From assembly GCF_046630445.1 (NCBI RefSeq), contig NC_092339.1:80685501-80749500 (forward strand): a stretch of DNA of 64,000 bases. Reading direction: 5' to 3'. The notes under the pieces are model-generated. The model did no database searches, had not been told where the DNA came from, and saw only the letters and a list, made by a program, of their open reading frames with translations. The translations under genes and the position numbers were made by a program. Position 1 is the first letter of the stretch. Each line of letters opens with the position of its first letter. This document shows positions 22,348 through 35,831 of the stretch, piece by piece. The stretch comes from Rutidosis leptorrhynchoides (taxonomy: Eukaryota; Streptophyta; Magnoliopsida; Asterales; Asteraceae).

Positions 22348-24349
22348 TGATGTCAAAGCTAAGGGGTATAAAATACTATTAAATTTTAGCAGAAAATACT
22401 ATTAAATACGATACAATTTTACACAAGATATTTATTTATTTATAGAATGGATATACTTAAACCTTGCTACAACACTTATAGGCAGTGTACCTAATCGTAC
22501 AGTAGTGTAGTTTTTAGTAAGTCCGGTTCGTTCCACAGGGAATCTTTTTAAACAAAGCTTAACGCTATATTAGTTTACTTTTATAAAAATACAAATATAT
22601 ATATATATAAGTAATATTATTATTATAAAGGGGGGTTTTTACCGTTTAATGACCGGTTTGTCGATTTTAAAACTTTAGTCGCAGTTAAAACCAAATGTAA
22701 AATATTAAAAATAAATACAAGACTTAAATTAAAGCATAAAGTAAATAACAATAATGAAATTGCGAATAATAAAAGTGCGATAAAATAAACTTGCGATAAT
22801 TAAAAAGTACGATAATTAAAAGTGCAATTAAATACAATAACAATAAAAATGCGATAATTAGAAGTGCAATTAAATATAAAATAAAGGAAATTAAATATGA
22901 AATAAAAGAATTACGCTTATTTAAACTTCCGTAATCATGATGTTTGACGTGTTGATTTTAGTTTTATGCCCATGGGTTAATTGTCCTTTGTCCTGGATTA
23001 TTTAATATGTCCGTCTGGTTTTTGTCCATAACAGTCCATCAGTCATAAATATAAAGTGCGAGTGTCCTCGTCAAATTATCCTTATACCCAAAGTTAAATA
23101 TTCCAACTAATTGGGGACTTAAACTGTAACAAGATTTTAATACTTTGTTTAATAATTACACCAGGATGTCGACTGAGTGTAACCCAAGGTTTTAATATTT
23201 TGTTATCAATTATACCAAGTGTCCTTGTACATAATTTCACCCCTGTTTTAATTATTCTAGTGACTATTAATCCATTCCCGTGTCCGGTTAAATGAACGAT
23301 TATTCGTACATATAAATACCCCGCCCATCGTGTCCGATCGAGTGTATATGGTAATTTATAGGGACGCCCAATTGTAAATTTTTATATTAACATTAACAAA
23401 CTATCATTTAGTTAAACAAATATAAAGCCCATTAATAGCCCATAGTCTAATTTCCACAAGTGTCGTTCTTTTGTCCAAACCCCAATTATGGTACAAAGCC
23501 CAATTACCCAATTTTAGTAATTAGCCCAACATCATGATTACTTCGTTTTAAATAAGCATAATAATAACTTAGCTACGAGACATTAATGTAAAAAGGTTGA
23601 ACATAACTTACAATGATTAAAAATAGCGTAGCGTTACACGGACAGAATTTCGACTTACACCCTTACAATATTCGCTAACATACCCTTATTATTAGAATTA
23701 TAATTAAAATTAAAATATAAATTATAAATATATATATATATATATTTTACGTATGAATGAGGAGAAGAAAAAGATTATGATTACGATCAGAATGCGCGAG
23801 CTTTATAGGGATTTTCTGAAATTGGGGCTCCGCGACTCGCGGCCTTTTTGGCCTTCAAACTCCGCAAGTCGCGGAGTTTACTTTTACAGCTCACCCATGT
23901 TTGGAGTCTTTCTTGCCGACGATTTATTTTATATATATAATATATATATATATAATTAATATAATTAATTATATATTATATTATATTTATATACATAGTT
24001 AACTTGTAATTTTTAGTCCGTTGCATCGAGCGTTAAGAGTTGACTTTGGTCCCGGTTCCGGATTTTCGAACGTCCTTGCGTACAATTTAATATCTTGTAC
24101 TTTGCGTTTTGAATCTTGTACTCTTGTAATTTCGAGACGTTTCTTATCAATAATTGGAACCTCTTTGATTGTCTTTTGTACTTTTGAGCTTTTTGGTCGT
24201 TTGCGTCTTTAATTCGTCGAATCTGTCTTTTGTCTTCACCTTTTATTATTTAAACGAATTATCACTTGTAAATAGAACAATTGCAACTAAAAGCTTGTCT
24301 TTCTTGAGGAATAATGCTATGAAATATATGTTCGTTTTTAGCATTATCA
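22348..24349 (-). repeat. LTR 2 of Athila array
   Basis: 2002 bp with the same termini as LTR 1. By eye only about three substitutions separate it from LTR 1 outside microsatellite length changes. It is shared between the right and middle units. Confidence 0.93.
23830..23874. repeat. GC-rich dyad pair, LTR 2
   Basis: Copies at 23830 and 23862, 32 bp apart. The second carries the same CpG loss as LTR 1. Confidence 0.88.
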
Positions 24350-24362
24350 AATATTCCCACAC
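24350..24362 (-). other. Polypurine tract, right unit
   Basis: Same GTGTGGGAATATT sequence directly before LTR 2 on the minus strand. Confidence 0.7.
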
Positions 24363-26429
24363 TTGAGCGTTGCTTGTCCTCAAGCAATATCGTCTTGAAA
24401 TACAAGAATCACTTCTTTATTCTTCACACTTTGTACATCAGTGATTTCTATACGGCGGTATAAACAATGGTAGTAACGATATGGTTTACAGTCCCACATG
24501 ACTATAAAATTTAGATCCATTAAGGAAATTGGATCTTTATGAAAACATTTGATCTTTTGAAAATTAAATCTAGTTTTTACCCTAGATAAGTTTTCCGGAA
24601 TAACCCTTTACCGGTGTTTGCAAAATATTTTTGTGGGTTTGGTGGGTTTCAGATTTGAAAATTTTAGCTCAAAACTTATGGTTTTGTGTTACCCACTTAC
24701 TAACCTTGTATTTGGAAAGCAACACGTCCAGTTTACTTGCTCCGTATATTACCTTTCGGTAAACTACCGTCCGGTTGTAAAGGAAAGCGTTGAACAAGCA
24801 ACTGTTAAGGCAATGTCCCCTGACATGCTTTTAATTATGGTCTATAACGTGTCGGACGCAATTACTATCCTTTGTAGGAGCAATAGTAAAGCTCACCCTC
24901 ATAATTTTTCAGTCTGGCACAAGGTCCTGTCTTTGACCATTATGCAACCACCGTTCTTACGGTTGACACCCGATTTAGTTCAGGTGACCTAATGAATTCC
25001 AGGTGAATTCCTAGGATTTTACGTTCAATGGTAATGAACGCATTGAAAATAGGGTTTTCAGAAAACAAATCGGTTTGTAATTTTGATCAAAATATTTTCT
25101 CGTTCAAGCTCGAGTTTAGATATCATTGAATTTCATGAGTTTGAATTCTCAATCTTTAAGGTCAATCTCTAGGATTGAGTAATATCAGTCTTAAAACCTG
25201 ATTTTTAATCTTTAAGGAGATTATCCTTTCTGGGGATCTGATTCATTAGTCTTATCCAGCTAATTTGCATGGTGCCCCCCCATTGTACGAGATAAATCCT
25301 TCTCATGGTTAGGATAAATCTGACCACCTGGCGACCCTGTTTGATGCTGAGGTCCGTGGATTTCCTGCTGATTTTAGAGATGACTTTTCTAGATTTTTCG
25401 TCAACCTACAGCTGGTCTGGACGACAACTTCATGACCTAAATCAAGAAGCGCGTGTCTTTTCCGGAAGACTTTACTTCCTTTTAATGATGGAATTGATTC
25501 ATCGTGTAGATCCATCTTTTCTTTTCTTTCATCAGGTAAAACAGTTTAGTTTAGTCCAAAGCAAAAGTATTTTCAGTTATTTGTTACAGAAATATGTGAT
25601 ATATGTTTTGAATAACTTGGAGAATTTTTCCACACTTGGCTTTTATTTTCCTTTTTATCGTCCTCTATTCCATTTTAAATGAATTTTAACATTTTGGTTT
25701 GTTTCTCAATTTATGTCCTTTCCGAGGTTACAATAATTTCGGTGTTAAAACCTAGTTTTATCGTTTATAAATATGTATAAACATGATTTTGAGTTCATTT
25801 AATTGAAAATTTTGAAAATTTTTACTAGAATTGGGTAGTCAGTATATAAGACTAGGGTTGTTCTTTATTATCAGAGAGCACTCGATTCTAATACAACTAC
25901 TGCTTTACTAGTATTTTTAATGGTAACCAAGTGTTTAAGATAAAAAATTTAAAATCCGAAAGAATTTAACCCCTTCCCACACTTAAGATCTTGCAATGCC
26001 CTCATTTGCAAGAAATCAGTAACAATTTAAATTATTGAGGGTGATTTGTGTGAAAATGATTAAATTTTTACCAAAGTTTCCAAATATATTGGCGTTTGTT
26101 TGCTGAATGATAAATGGTGCACATCATTTGTTCATTCCGTCTTGTTGTTATTTCACATATATTTTGCATCTTGTCGTCAAAATTAGTTGCTTTTGCTGAA
26201 CTTAATGCCAGTCTTTGAAAATGCGTTGTTTTACCCTGTTGTGTACATAAGATAAACTGCAAACATATATACATATTTTTGAAGTTTGGTATATTACCCC
26301 ACATTCAAAAATTATTAAAATCTAAGAATAAAAGTTAGACAATTATAAAAATGATTACAATATTAACAAAAGTATTAAACGTATCAATCATTACAAATTA
26401 CAAAATAAAAAAAAAATATAATAAGTAGA

Positions 26430-27782
26430 CTAAGGATGATATTGATACCAATAGGGGTTCCAGGCATAACCATAGGTGCTATAGAATGCTTCGGCAGGGT
26501 TATACGTAGGATACGGTGGCTGCATCTCTATAGACCAGGGAGGGAAGATGGGTTTCGGTGTAGGAATATAGTTTCTACCTATATGTTGGCAATGAGCTAT
26601 GATTTGGTTCTGATGAACTTGCCAATCTTCAAATGCTCTCTGTCTAGCATTTTCGTACTCCTGAGAAGCTATAAACCTTTGCATTTCTTGCATCTCATTT
26701 CCCCCTCCTACATTACCTTGCTGTTGGTTTCTCTCAACCTGTGGATGTCTACCATGGTATTGTACTGCGGCGTTATTTCGCCTCTTCAAAACTTTCGCAC
26801 CATGGTATACATTTAAACCTATAGTATCGCGGGGTTCTGGTTCTTCTACTAATAATCCCCCCCGACTTATATCCACACCGAGATATTCACCAATCAAAGT
26901 AATAAAAATACCTCCTCCTATTATGCTATGCGGTCTCATCCCCCGAACCATAGCTGATAAATAATAACCCACACAATACGGTATACTTACAGCGCTTTGT
27001 GGGTCTCGAATACACATATGGTAAAACAAATCCTGTTCATTTACTTTTTCCTTGTTCTTACCCCTTTGTGTAATCGAATTAGCTAAAAACCTATGAATTA
27101 CTCTTAATTCAGCTCTATCTATATCCAAATAAGAGTAATTTCCCCCTTTGAAACGGTGATGGCTTGTCATTTGACTCCACACACCGTGTGTATCAAAATT
27201 TTCATCTATCTTTCTACCATTTAGTATTAACCCTCTACAATCGGCAGATGCTAACTCCTCAGGCGTATATATACGTAAAGCCCGAGCCATGTCCAGTAAA
27301 GACATGTGGCGCATCGAACCGCCTAACAAAAATCTAATAAAAGAACGATCGGTTAAACTAGCTACCCGATCATTCAACTCTATACTACACAACAATTCTT
27401 CACACCATACTTTATATACAGGTCTACGCATGGTGAATAAACGTACCCGGTCATTAAAAGTAGAATTACCATACCTCTGTACAAGTAATTCCCTAATTGG
27501 CCCGGCCAATTCTACAGCTTCTAAGGGTCCCCATTCTATGACCCTCGGTACCTCAACAACCTTAGAATGAAGAGTATGCAAACCCCTTTGATATTTTGGA
27601 TAATCTATCCAAAGTCTGTCATATCTCAGGTTCGGGTGCAACTCTTCCAAGTGCATATCAGAAAAGGTCATGACTGGATGAGGTATATCCTGGTTGTAGT
27701 AGTTATCCACCTCCTGTTGTTCCGCATTCTCAGCAGGAGCATTGCGGGCTTGGGATGAAGATTCACCCCTTTCAGTCTGCAA
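26430..27782 (-). CDS. Env-position ORF (Athila ORF-1-like), right unit
   Basis: 450 residues, one residue different from the middle-unit copy. It is open throughout, in the same position between the spacer and the long 3' non-coding region. Confidence 0.75.
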   Translation of the reverse strand: MQTERGESSSQARNAPAENAEQQEVDNYYNQDIPHPVMTFSDMHLEELHPNLRYDRLWIDYPKYQRGLHTLHSKVVEVPRVIEWGPLEAVELAGPIRELLVQRYGNSTFNDRVRLFTMRRPVYKVWCEELLCSIELNDRVASLTDRSFIRFLLGGSMRHMSLLDMARALRIYTPEELASADCRGLILNGRKIDENFDTHGVWSQMTSHHRFKGGNYSYLDIDRAELRVIHRFLANSITQRGKNKEKVNEQDLFYHMCIRDPQSAVSIPYCVGYYLSAMVRGMRPHSIIGGGIFITLIGEYLGVDISRGGLLVEEPEPRDTIGLNVYHGAKVLKRRNNAAVQYHGRHPQVERNQQQGNVGGGNEMQEMQRFIASQEYENARQRAFEDWQVHQNQIIAHCQHIGRNYIPTPKPIFPPWSIEMQPPYPTYNPAEAFYSTYGYAWNPYWYQYHP

Positions 27783-28611
27783 AACACATCAAACACAATT
27801 TTTGTGCATCCAAATATGCATTAGTGTCAGCAAAATCATCAATCAAAATAATTACAATGACATGATCAATTTATATCAAACTTAAGCTCATTTTCATATT
27901 TTCATCAAATCTACACTTTTTCAAATAAGCATATACGAAAATGTTCGTCAAGTTCATAAGCATTCAACTCAAATAACATGTCAAAATAATCATTACTAGC
28001 AATTAAACAAGTTTCAAATGGCATTATCTTTCAAAAATCAAGTTCATGAATTTTAGACTTGAAAAAGTCCACTTTAATTCTCAAAATCATGTTTAGGCTC
28101 AAAGTTTGGATCATTTAACTACCTAGACATGTTACACTACTTAATTTAGCAACAATTCATGACAAAAATTGGCCATAACCTGTTTATATCAAAAAGCCCC
28201 AAATTTGCTCAAGAACACAAACCCTAGATTACTCTAAATTTGAAATTTAAGGCTTCTAATCATGTTAAACAACATCAATCTAGGTTATACAAGCATAATA
28301 CATAAACAATTTAAGCCTAATTACACTAAAAAGCATCAAAATCAAATTGGGGAAAAAATTGCTCAAGAACACCAAATTTCGGATTAAATGGTGTTTAGGT
28401 GTAGAAATTTACCGTTTTTCTTGAGTAATTCCTAGATAGCATCCTTCTCAACATGATTTTAGTAAAAAATTTGGTGATTAACGGTTAAAAATTGTGATTT
28501 TGGGGGTGTTTTTGCGTGTATTTTCGGAGTGTTTTTCGCTGTGTTTTTGAGTTGTGGGTTGGTGAACTGATCAGTTTCAGCTCTTTATTTTTTTTCTGAT
28601 TTTCGGTCCTC

Positions 28612-28655
28612 CCGCGACTCGCGGGGATTAAACCTCCAAACTCCGCGAGTCGCGG
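28612..28655. repeat. GC-rich dyad pair, spacer of right unit
   Basis: Copies at 28612 and 28643, 31 bp apart, same form as in the middle unit. Confidence 0.9.
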
Positions 28656-29637
28656 AGTTTGCTATTTTTTTTTTTTTATAATCATTAACTTATGAAACAA
28701 TTAAGTACTTAATTTTAAAATTTTGTTTCCTTTGTTATTTAGGACGAGGTCGTTTCGGATCGATGTCCTAGTCCTTCCTTCGACAAAATTTTAAAATTTG
28801 TCTTTTTGTAGCGATTGTTTTAAAAGCTAAGATTTTTGGGTTTTTTCAATGTTTTTGGCATACTTTAATTCAATAAGATTAAAAATAATGATAATAAAAG
28901 TTCTCGTCCCTCCCTCGGGTAAAGCAATTTCGGTTCAAAGACCTAGTCTTCAACTTACGACGAATTTTAAAAATCATATTTTTAACTTAATGAGATAAAG
29001 TAAATTTTTGTTTTTAAATTCACACAACTTAAATATAAAATTCAAAATTAATATTAAAAATTCACACCAAACTTAAAATTTGAAATACATAAAATTAAAA
29101 ATTCATATTTTAAAAATTAAAAATTCACACCAAACTTAATTTAAAAATTCATATTATAAATTCACACCAAACTTATATTAATTTTTCAAATATTTACAAT
29201 TTTAAAAATATTGTTTTTACAAAGTTTACAATATTAATTTAAGATTTAAATATTAATTTTAAAAACATGATAAAAATAAAATTAAAAATCTTTTTGGCTT
29301 TTTATCCCACTTTAATCAATCAAATATTATCAAAAATATGCGCCCCTCTTTTCGGTAAAGTAATTTCGGTTCTAAGACCTAATTTAACTCATGACGAATT
29401 TTTGAAATATTTTGGGTTGATTGATTAAAGATATTTATACCTTAAGAATAAACGTTAAATTTCGCAGTGATGTAATAAATTTTTGAATGATATCAATAAT
29501 TTCGGTCGCCAAACCTAATTTTATTTAATACCAATTTAATACTTTTTAGCGAACAAATTAGCGTTTATTATCAAAAGGTTAAAAATAAAATAAAATAAAA
29601 ATAAAAGCTGTACAGACTTACCTGTGAAATAGATTTC

Positions 29638-30054
29638 TTAGTTATATGATCTATCCCATTCATAAGATAGTCGGTTTAATTGGTTTTCCATAGCTACATA
29701 GGCGTAACCTCGAGCATTCAGTGTCTTTTCTTCTAAACATATGAACGGTCCGTCTCTGCATAAAGTAACAAATTCGGTGTTTGAATAGGTTTGATTATTT
29801 GAACATTTACCTCCATGTGACCATTTTCCGCATTTGTGACATCTTTTTAGGTGTCGTGCTCTTATTTTCGCTGCGAATTTTGATTTTCCTTTACCAAATT
29901 GTAACTTATTATCTTCGCATCTCGATTCTTTTCTAACTCCGTCCATTCTTTCTCTGATTACTGATACTAATTCACTTGGTAGTATGTCATTATTACGTTT
30001 AGTGATCAAAGCGTGTAGCATTAGACCATGGTTTAGTTCACAGGCAGTCTTCAT
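29638..30054 (-). CDS. Zinc-knuckle small ORF, right unit
   Basis: 138 residues with the same CX2CX4HX3C motif as the middle-unit copy, lying after integrase. Confidence 0.5.
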   Translation of the reverse strand: MKTACELNHGLMLHALITKRNNDILPSELVSVIRERMDGVRKESRCEDNKLQFGKGKSKFAAKIRARHLKRCHKCGKWSHGGKCSNNQTYSNTEFVTLCRDGPFICLEEKTLNARGYAYVAMENQLNRLSYEWDRSYN

Positions 30055-30227
30055 TTTGTAAAAACCTAAAAAAAAAAAAAAATTCAGAATGGGGGGAGAA
30101 GACTAGTTCTTTAGGGTCTGCTAGGGAAAGACCATTCGGGTTCCATTTTCGAGAACTACACAAAAACAGACAATCTAACTCTAACAGAAATACATATTAT
30201 CCTTTAAAGACTTGATTCTCCCCACAC

Positions 30228-33200
30228 TCAGTTAGCTGTGGTGTCGAAATTGTGATTAACTTCGTTGTCGACTTCCATCGGACCATGTATGTAATGTTTA
30301 ACTCTGTGACCATTAACTTTAAATTCAATCCCATTTGAATTTATTAATTCTATCGTTCCGTATGGGAAAACTCTTTTGACTATGAATGGTCCAGACCATC
30401 TTGATTTCAATTTTCCAGGAAATAGCTTGAATCGTGAATTGAAAAGAAGAACTCTGTCTCCTTCTTTAAATTCTTTTGAACTTCTGATTCTTTTATCATG
30501 CCATTTCTTCGTTCATTCCTTATAGATTAACGAATTTTCGTATGCTTCATGTCTTAGTTCTTCTAATTCGTTTAGTTGACTTAATCGTAGACGTCCGGCT
30601 TCATGTAAATCAAGATTACATGTCTTCAAAGCCCAAAATGCTTTGTGTTCAATTTCTACTGGAAGATGACATGCTTTTCCATAAACAAGTCTAAAAGGTG
30701 TGGTTCCAATTGGAGTTTTGTAGGCTGTTCTAAAATCCCAGAGTGCATCCTCCAATTTAATGGATCATTCCTTCGGATTTGATCCTACGGTTTTCTCTAG
30801 AATACGTTTTAAAGCTCGGTTGGTATTTTCAACTTGTCCACTTGTTTGTGGATGATATGCGGTGGAGATTTTATGAGTTACTCCATATCTTTTAAGAACT
30901 TTCTCAAGTTGATTATTACAGAAATGAGTACCCCGATCACTTATTAAAGCTTTCGGTGTTCCAAACCTTGCAAAAAGGCGTTTTAAAAAGTTGACTACAA
31001 CTCGTGCATCGTTAGTTGGGAGAGCTTGTGCTTCCGCCCATTTAGATACATAATCAATGGCTACGAGTATATATAGATTATTATGAGATTTTGGAAATGG
31101 ACCCATAAAGTCAATACCCCAAATGTCAAATACTTCACATACTTGGATGACATTTTGTGGCATTTCATCACGTTGAATTATTTTTCCGGCCCTTTGACAA
31201 GCATCACAGGATTTGCAAAGAAGGTGTGCATCTTTGTAAATTGTAGGCCAATAGAATCCAGCATCATAAACTTTTCTTGCTGTTAATTGAGGGCCATAAT
31301 GCCCTCCTGTTGGTCCTGTGTGACAATGGTTTAATATTTTACTAGCTTCATCTCCAAATACACATCGGCGTATTATTCCATCTGGAAAACTTTTAAACAA
31401 ATGTGGATCTTCCCAGAAATAGTGTTTTATATCACTGAAGAATTTCTTTCGTTTTTGGTATGATAATCCTTTTTCAAGGAATCCACAAACTAAGTAGTTT
31501 GCATAGTCTGCAAACCATGGAATTTTTTATAATCTATCTTCAATAGATATTCATCAGGAAAGTTGTCTTGTATGGCCGATTCATTTAGAACTTCTAATTC
31601 GGGATTTTCAAGACGAGAAAGATGATCAGCGGCGAGATTTTCTGCTCCTCTTTTATCTCGGATTTCAATATCAAACTCTTGTAAGAGTAAGATCCAACGG
31701 ATTAATCTTGGTTTAGCATCTTGTTTTGAAAATAGGTATCTAAGAGCAGAATGGTCAGTATAGACCACCGTTTTTGCTAGAACGAGATATGATCGAAATT
31801 TGTCAAAAGCAAAGACAATAGCAAGGAGTTCTTTTTCAGTAGTTGTATAGTTCATTTGTGCTCCTTGTAACATCTTACTAGCATAATATATAGGTTAAAA
31901 TCGTTTTTCAATCCTTTGTCCTAAAACGGCTCCCATTGCAAAATCACTTGCATCGCACATTAGTTCAAATGGTAGATTCCAATTTGGTGTTATCATGATC
32001 GGTGCATTAGTGAGTTTTTCTTTAAGAATATTAAAAGATTTGATACACTCATCTGAAAAGATGAATGGAGCATCTTTTTCTAGGAGTTTATTCATAGGAG
32101 TGGCAATTTTAGAAAAATCTTTTATGAAATGTCGGTAAAAACCGGCATGCCCTAGAAAACTCCTAACTCCTCTAACATTGGTGGGATGTGGAAGTTTAGC
32201 AATTACATCTACTTTAGCTCTATCCACTTCAATTCCTTCTTTTGAAATTTTATGACCAAGAACGATGCCTTCTTTAACCATGAAATGGCATTTCTCCCAA
32301 TTAAGTACTAGATTTGATTGTTCGCATCTAAGAAGCATTCGTTCCAGATTAACTAGACATGATTCAAATGTATCACCGAAGACTGAAAAGTCATCCATGA
32401 ATACTTCCATGCATTCTTCTATCATGTCGTGAAAAATCGCCATCATACACCTTTGAAAGGTTGCAGGGGCGTTACAAAGTCCAAATGGCATGCGTTTGTA
32501 AGCAAAAGTACCATAAGGGCACGTGAATGTGGTTTTCTCTTGATCTTCGGGTGCTATTGGAATTTGAAAATATCCGGAAAATCCATCTAGAAAACAATAG
32601 TAACTATTTCCGGCTAATCTTTCCAACATTTGATCAATGAAAGGTAAGGGAAAGTGATCTTTTCTGGTGGCGTCATTTAATTTTCTATAATCAATACACA
32701 CACGCCATCCTGTTACAGTCCTAGTAGGAATAAGCTCATTTTTCTCATTTGTAATGACAGTCATGCCACCCTTCTTAGGTACGCATTGAACTGGGCTTAC
32801 CCATGGACTATCAGTGATTGGATAAATTAAACCTGCATCTAGCAGTTTAATAATCTCTTTCTTAACTACATCTTGCATATTAGGATTTAGTCTTCATTGG
32901 CGTTGCACATACGTTTTATGACCTTCTTCCATAAGGATTTTATGTGTGCAATACGAAGGACTTATTCCTTTAATATCATGAATCTTCCATGCAATGGCTG
33001 GTTTATGAGCTTTTAACACAGAAATGAGTTGTGATTTCTCATTTTCAGTAAGAGAAGACGATATTATTACAGGTAATTCAGATTCACCATGTAAATAAGC
33101 GTATTCCAAATGGTTTGGAAGTGGCTTTAAATCTAATTTCGGAGGTTCTTCTATCGATGATTTGTATCGATATCTGTCTTCTTCTTTTAGCATTTGAATT

Positions 33201-33469
33201 TCTTCTGTTGTTGGTTCATATCCATTAGCTATTAGTGTAGCTAACATTTCAGCTTCATCAATTGGTTCATTACCTTCTCCTAAAGAACATTCTCCTGTTC
33301 CTTGTAATTCTGGAAATTCTTCTAATAATTCTGCATGTGCATCTATAGTTTGAATATAATAACATGTATCATCTGCAGATTGTGGTTGTTGCATTGCTCT
33401 ATCAACTGAAAAGGTAACACTATCATCCTCTATACTTAGGGTCAATTTCTTACCGAACACGTCTATCAT
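30228..33469 (-). pseudogene. pol region (RT-RNase H-integrase), right unit
   Basis: Same RT, RNase H and integrase motifs as the other units. It shares their breaks and has about one more in the integrase part, making this the most worn pol of the three. Confidence 0.9.
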
Positions 33470-33473
33470 TGCT

Positions 33474-35831
33474 TTAGCACGTGTTTAAGAATGGTCTTCC
33501 TAATATGAGAGGAACTTGAGAATCTTCTTCCATGTCCAGAACAACAAAATCTACTGGAAATACTAAAGTACCAACTTTAACTAGCATGTTCTCCATTATC
33601 CCTCTAGGATATTTTATTGATCTATCGGCTAGTTGTATGCTTATTCTTGTTGGTTTCAATTCTCCAAGGTCTAGTTTAGCGTATAGTGAATATGGCATTA
33701 AATTTATACTAGCACCTAAGTCTGCCAATGCTTCTATTGAACTAAGACTTCCCAGAAAACATGGAATTGTGAAACTTCCTGGATCAGATAGTTTTTCTGG
33801 TATCTTATTCAACAGCACTGCTGAACAATTAGCATTCATAGTAACAGCCGAGAGTTCTTCCATTTTCTTTCTATTTGAGATTAGATCTTTCAAGAATTTA
33901 GCATATCTAGGCATTCCTGAAATCACATCAATGAAAGAAAGATTTACATTTATCTGTTTAAACATATCCAAGAATTTGGATTGCTCGGCTTCAAGTTTCT
34001 CTTTCTTCATTTTACTCGGGTAAGGAAGTGGTGGTTGGTATGGTTTAACATAAGGTTTAGCCTTAACTGTGTTATCTTCATTAACCTTTTCAACTACCGG
34101 TTCTTTTTTCTTATCTTGATTAGGTTGTGGTTCTTGTGGAGTAGGAATAGCTTCATCGGAAATTACAGGTATTTCAGGTGGTTTAAGTGTTGTACCACTT
34201 CTTGTGGTAATAGCTTTAGCTGTTTCATTCCGGGGGTTAGCATTTGTATCACTAGGTAGACTTCCCGGTTTTCTTTCACCTATTAACCTTGCTAGGTTAC
34301 TTACTTCTTGTTCCAGATTTTGAATAGAAGCTTGTTGATTTCTAAATGCTTGAGCATTTTGTTCATTGGTTTGTTTCTGAGATGTGAAAAACTGCGTTTG
34401 AGTTTCAACTAGCTTCGTCATCATATCTTCTAAATTCGCCTTTTTATCATCGGTTTGTTGTGGTGGTTTGTTTTGAAAATTAGGTCTTTGCTGATTGTAA
34501 GTATTATTGGATACTTGTTGATTGCTAGGACCTTGTTGGTTGTTGTATGGAATATTTCGGTTATAATTCTGGTTTTGATTGTAAATTGGTCTTGGCGGTT
34601 GATAATTATTCTGATAATTATTTCCAGGCCTTTGGTTTATGTATGAAATATTCTCTCTTTGTTCCATTGTTAATTCAATGCTGAGACAATCTTTTGTCAA
34701 ATGTGGTCCTCCACACTGCTCACAACTAATTCGTATTGAGTGAATATCTTTAGTCATCTTTTCCATTCGTCTCTCGACAGCATCTATTTTTGCGGAAATG
34801 GAATCTAAGTCATGGCTAGAATCGGCTCTAGCTGCTTTAGATGATCTAACGATATCTTTTTCTTGGTGCCACTCGTGTGAGTGGGAAGCAGTGTTATCAA
34901 TAATTTTGTAAGCATCAGTTTCGGTTTTCTTCATAATAGAACCACCAGCTGCTATATCTATGTCTTTCCTTGTAGTGATGTCGCATCCTTGGTAAAATAT
35001 TTGTACTATTTGACAGGTGTCTAAACCATGTTGCGGACATCCTCTTAATAACTTTCCATATCTTGTCCACGCCTCATATAGAGTTTCATTCGGTTTCTGT
35101 GTGAACGTAACAATTTCTGCTTGAAGTCTTACGGCTTTAGATGCAGGAAAGAATTGTTTAAGAAAATTTTCAACTAAAACGTCCCATGTATCGATCGCCC
35201 CTTCAGGTAACGATTCCAACCAATCTTTGGCTTCTCCCTTTAAAGTCCAGGGAAATAACATGAGATATATCTGTTCATCCTCCACTTCTCGGATTTTAAA
35301 TAGTGTGCAGATCCTATTAAAGGTACGTAGATGTTCATTTGGATCTTCCTTCGGCGCACCACTAAATTGGCATTGATTAGTCACCATGTGTAAAATTTGT
35401 CCTTTGATTTCATAATCTGGCGCATTAATGTCTGGATGAGTAATTGCGTGACCTTGGCCAGTGCGTTTAGCTCTCATTCGGTCTTCCATACTTAAAGGTT
35501 CCAGATTCTCCATAATTGAATTTGTTGAATCGGTATCACTAGAGGATTCTGATTTAATGGTTCGTTCCTCAACAATCTCTGTTTGAATGATTGGTGGTTC
35601 CGGAGGAAAGTTTAGTGGTTCAGGATCTACGAATCGTTCCTGAATATTCTCCGGATTCTCAATTGTGAGGTCGGGTTCAAAAAATGGATTATCGGAAATT
35701 TGAACTGAAGTACTTGGTCGACTGGATGACGATTCTAAAGAAAAATCAACGGTGGTAATATTTGCTAAATGTCTTGATCTAGTTACAGGTGGTGAACGTA
35801 CAAAAGGTGGTGATCGTCTTGCTCGGTGCAT
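33474..35831 (-). CDS. gag-protease ORF, right unit
   Basis: 785 residues, open, same domain order as the other units. This is the 5'-most gag of the array. Confidence 0.88.
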   Translation of the reverse strand: MHRARRSPPFVRSPPVTRSRHLANITTVDFSLESSSSRPSTSVQISDNPFFEPDLTIENPENIQERFVDPEPLNFPPEPPIIQTEIVEERTIKSESSSDTDSTNSIMENLEPLSMEDRMRAKRTGQGHAITHPDINAPDYEIKGQILHMVTNQCQFSGAPKEDPNEHLRTFNRICTLFKIREVEDEQIYLMLFPWTLKGEAKDWLESLPEGAIDTWDVLVENFLKQFFPASKAVRLQAEIVTFTQKPNETLYEAWTRYGKLLRGCPQHGLDTCQIVQIFYQGCDITTRKDIDIAAGGSIMKKTETDAYKIIDNTASHSHEWHQEKDIVRSSKAARADSSHDLDSISAKIDAVERRMEKMTKDIHSIRISCEQCGGPHLTKDCLSIELTMEQRENISYINQRPGNNYQNNYQPPRPIYNQNQNYNRNIPYNNQQGPSNQQVSNNTYNQQRPNFQNKPPQQTDDKKANLEDMMTKLVETQTQFFTSQKQTNEQNAQAFRNQQASIQNLEQEVSNLARLIGERKPGSLPSDTNANPRNETAKAITTRSGTTLKPPEIPVISDEAIPTPQEPQPNQDKKKEPVVEKVNEDNTVKAKPYVKPYQPPLPYPSKMKKEKLEAEQSKFLDMFKQINVNLSFIDVISGMPRYAKFLKDLISNRKKMEELSAVTMNANCSAVLLNKIPEKLSDPGSFTIPCFLGSLSSIEALADLGASINLMPYSLYAKLDLGELKPTRISIQLADRSIKYPRGIMENMLVKVGTLVFPVDFVVLDMEEDSQVPLILGRPFLNTC

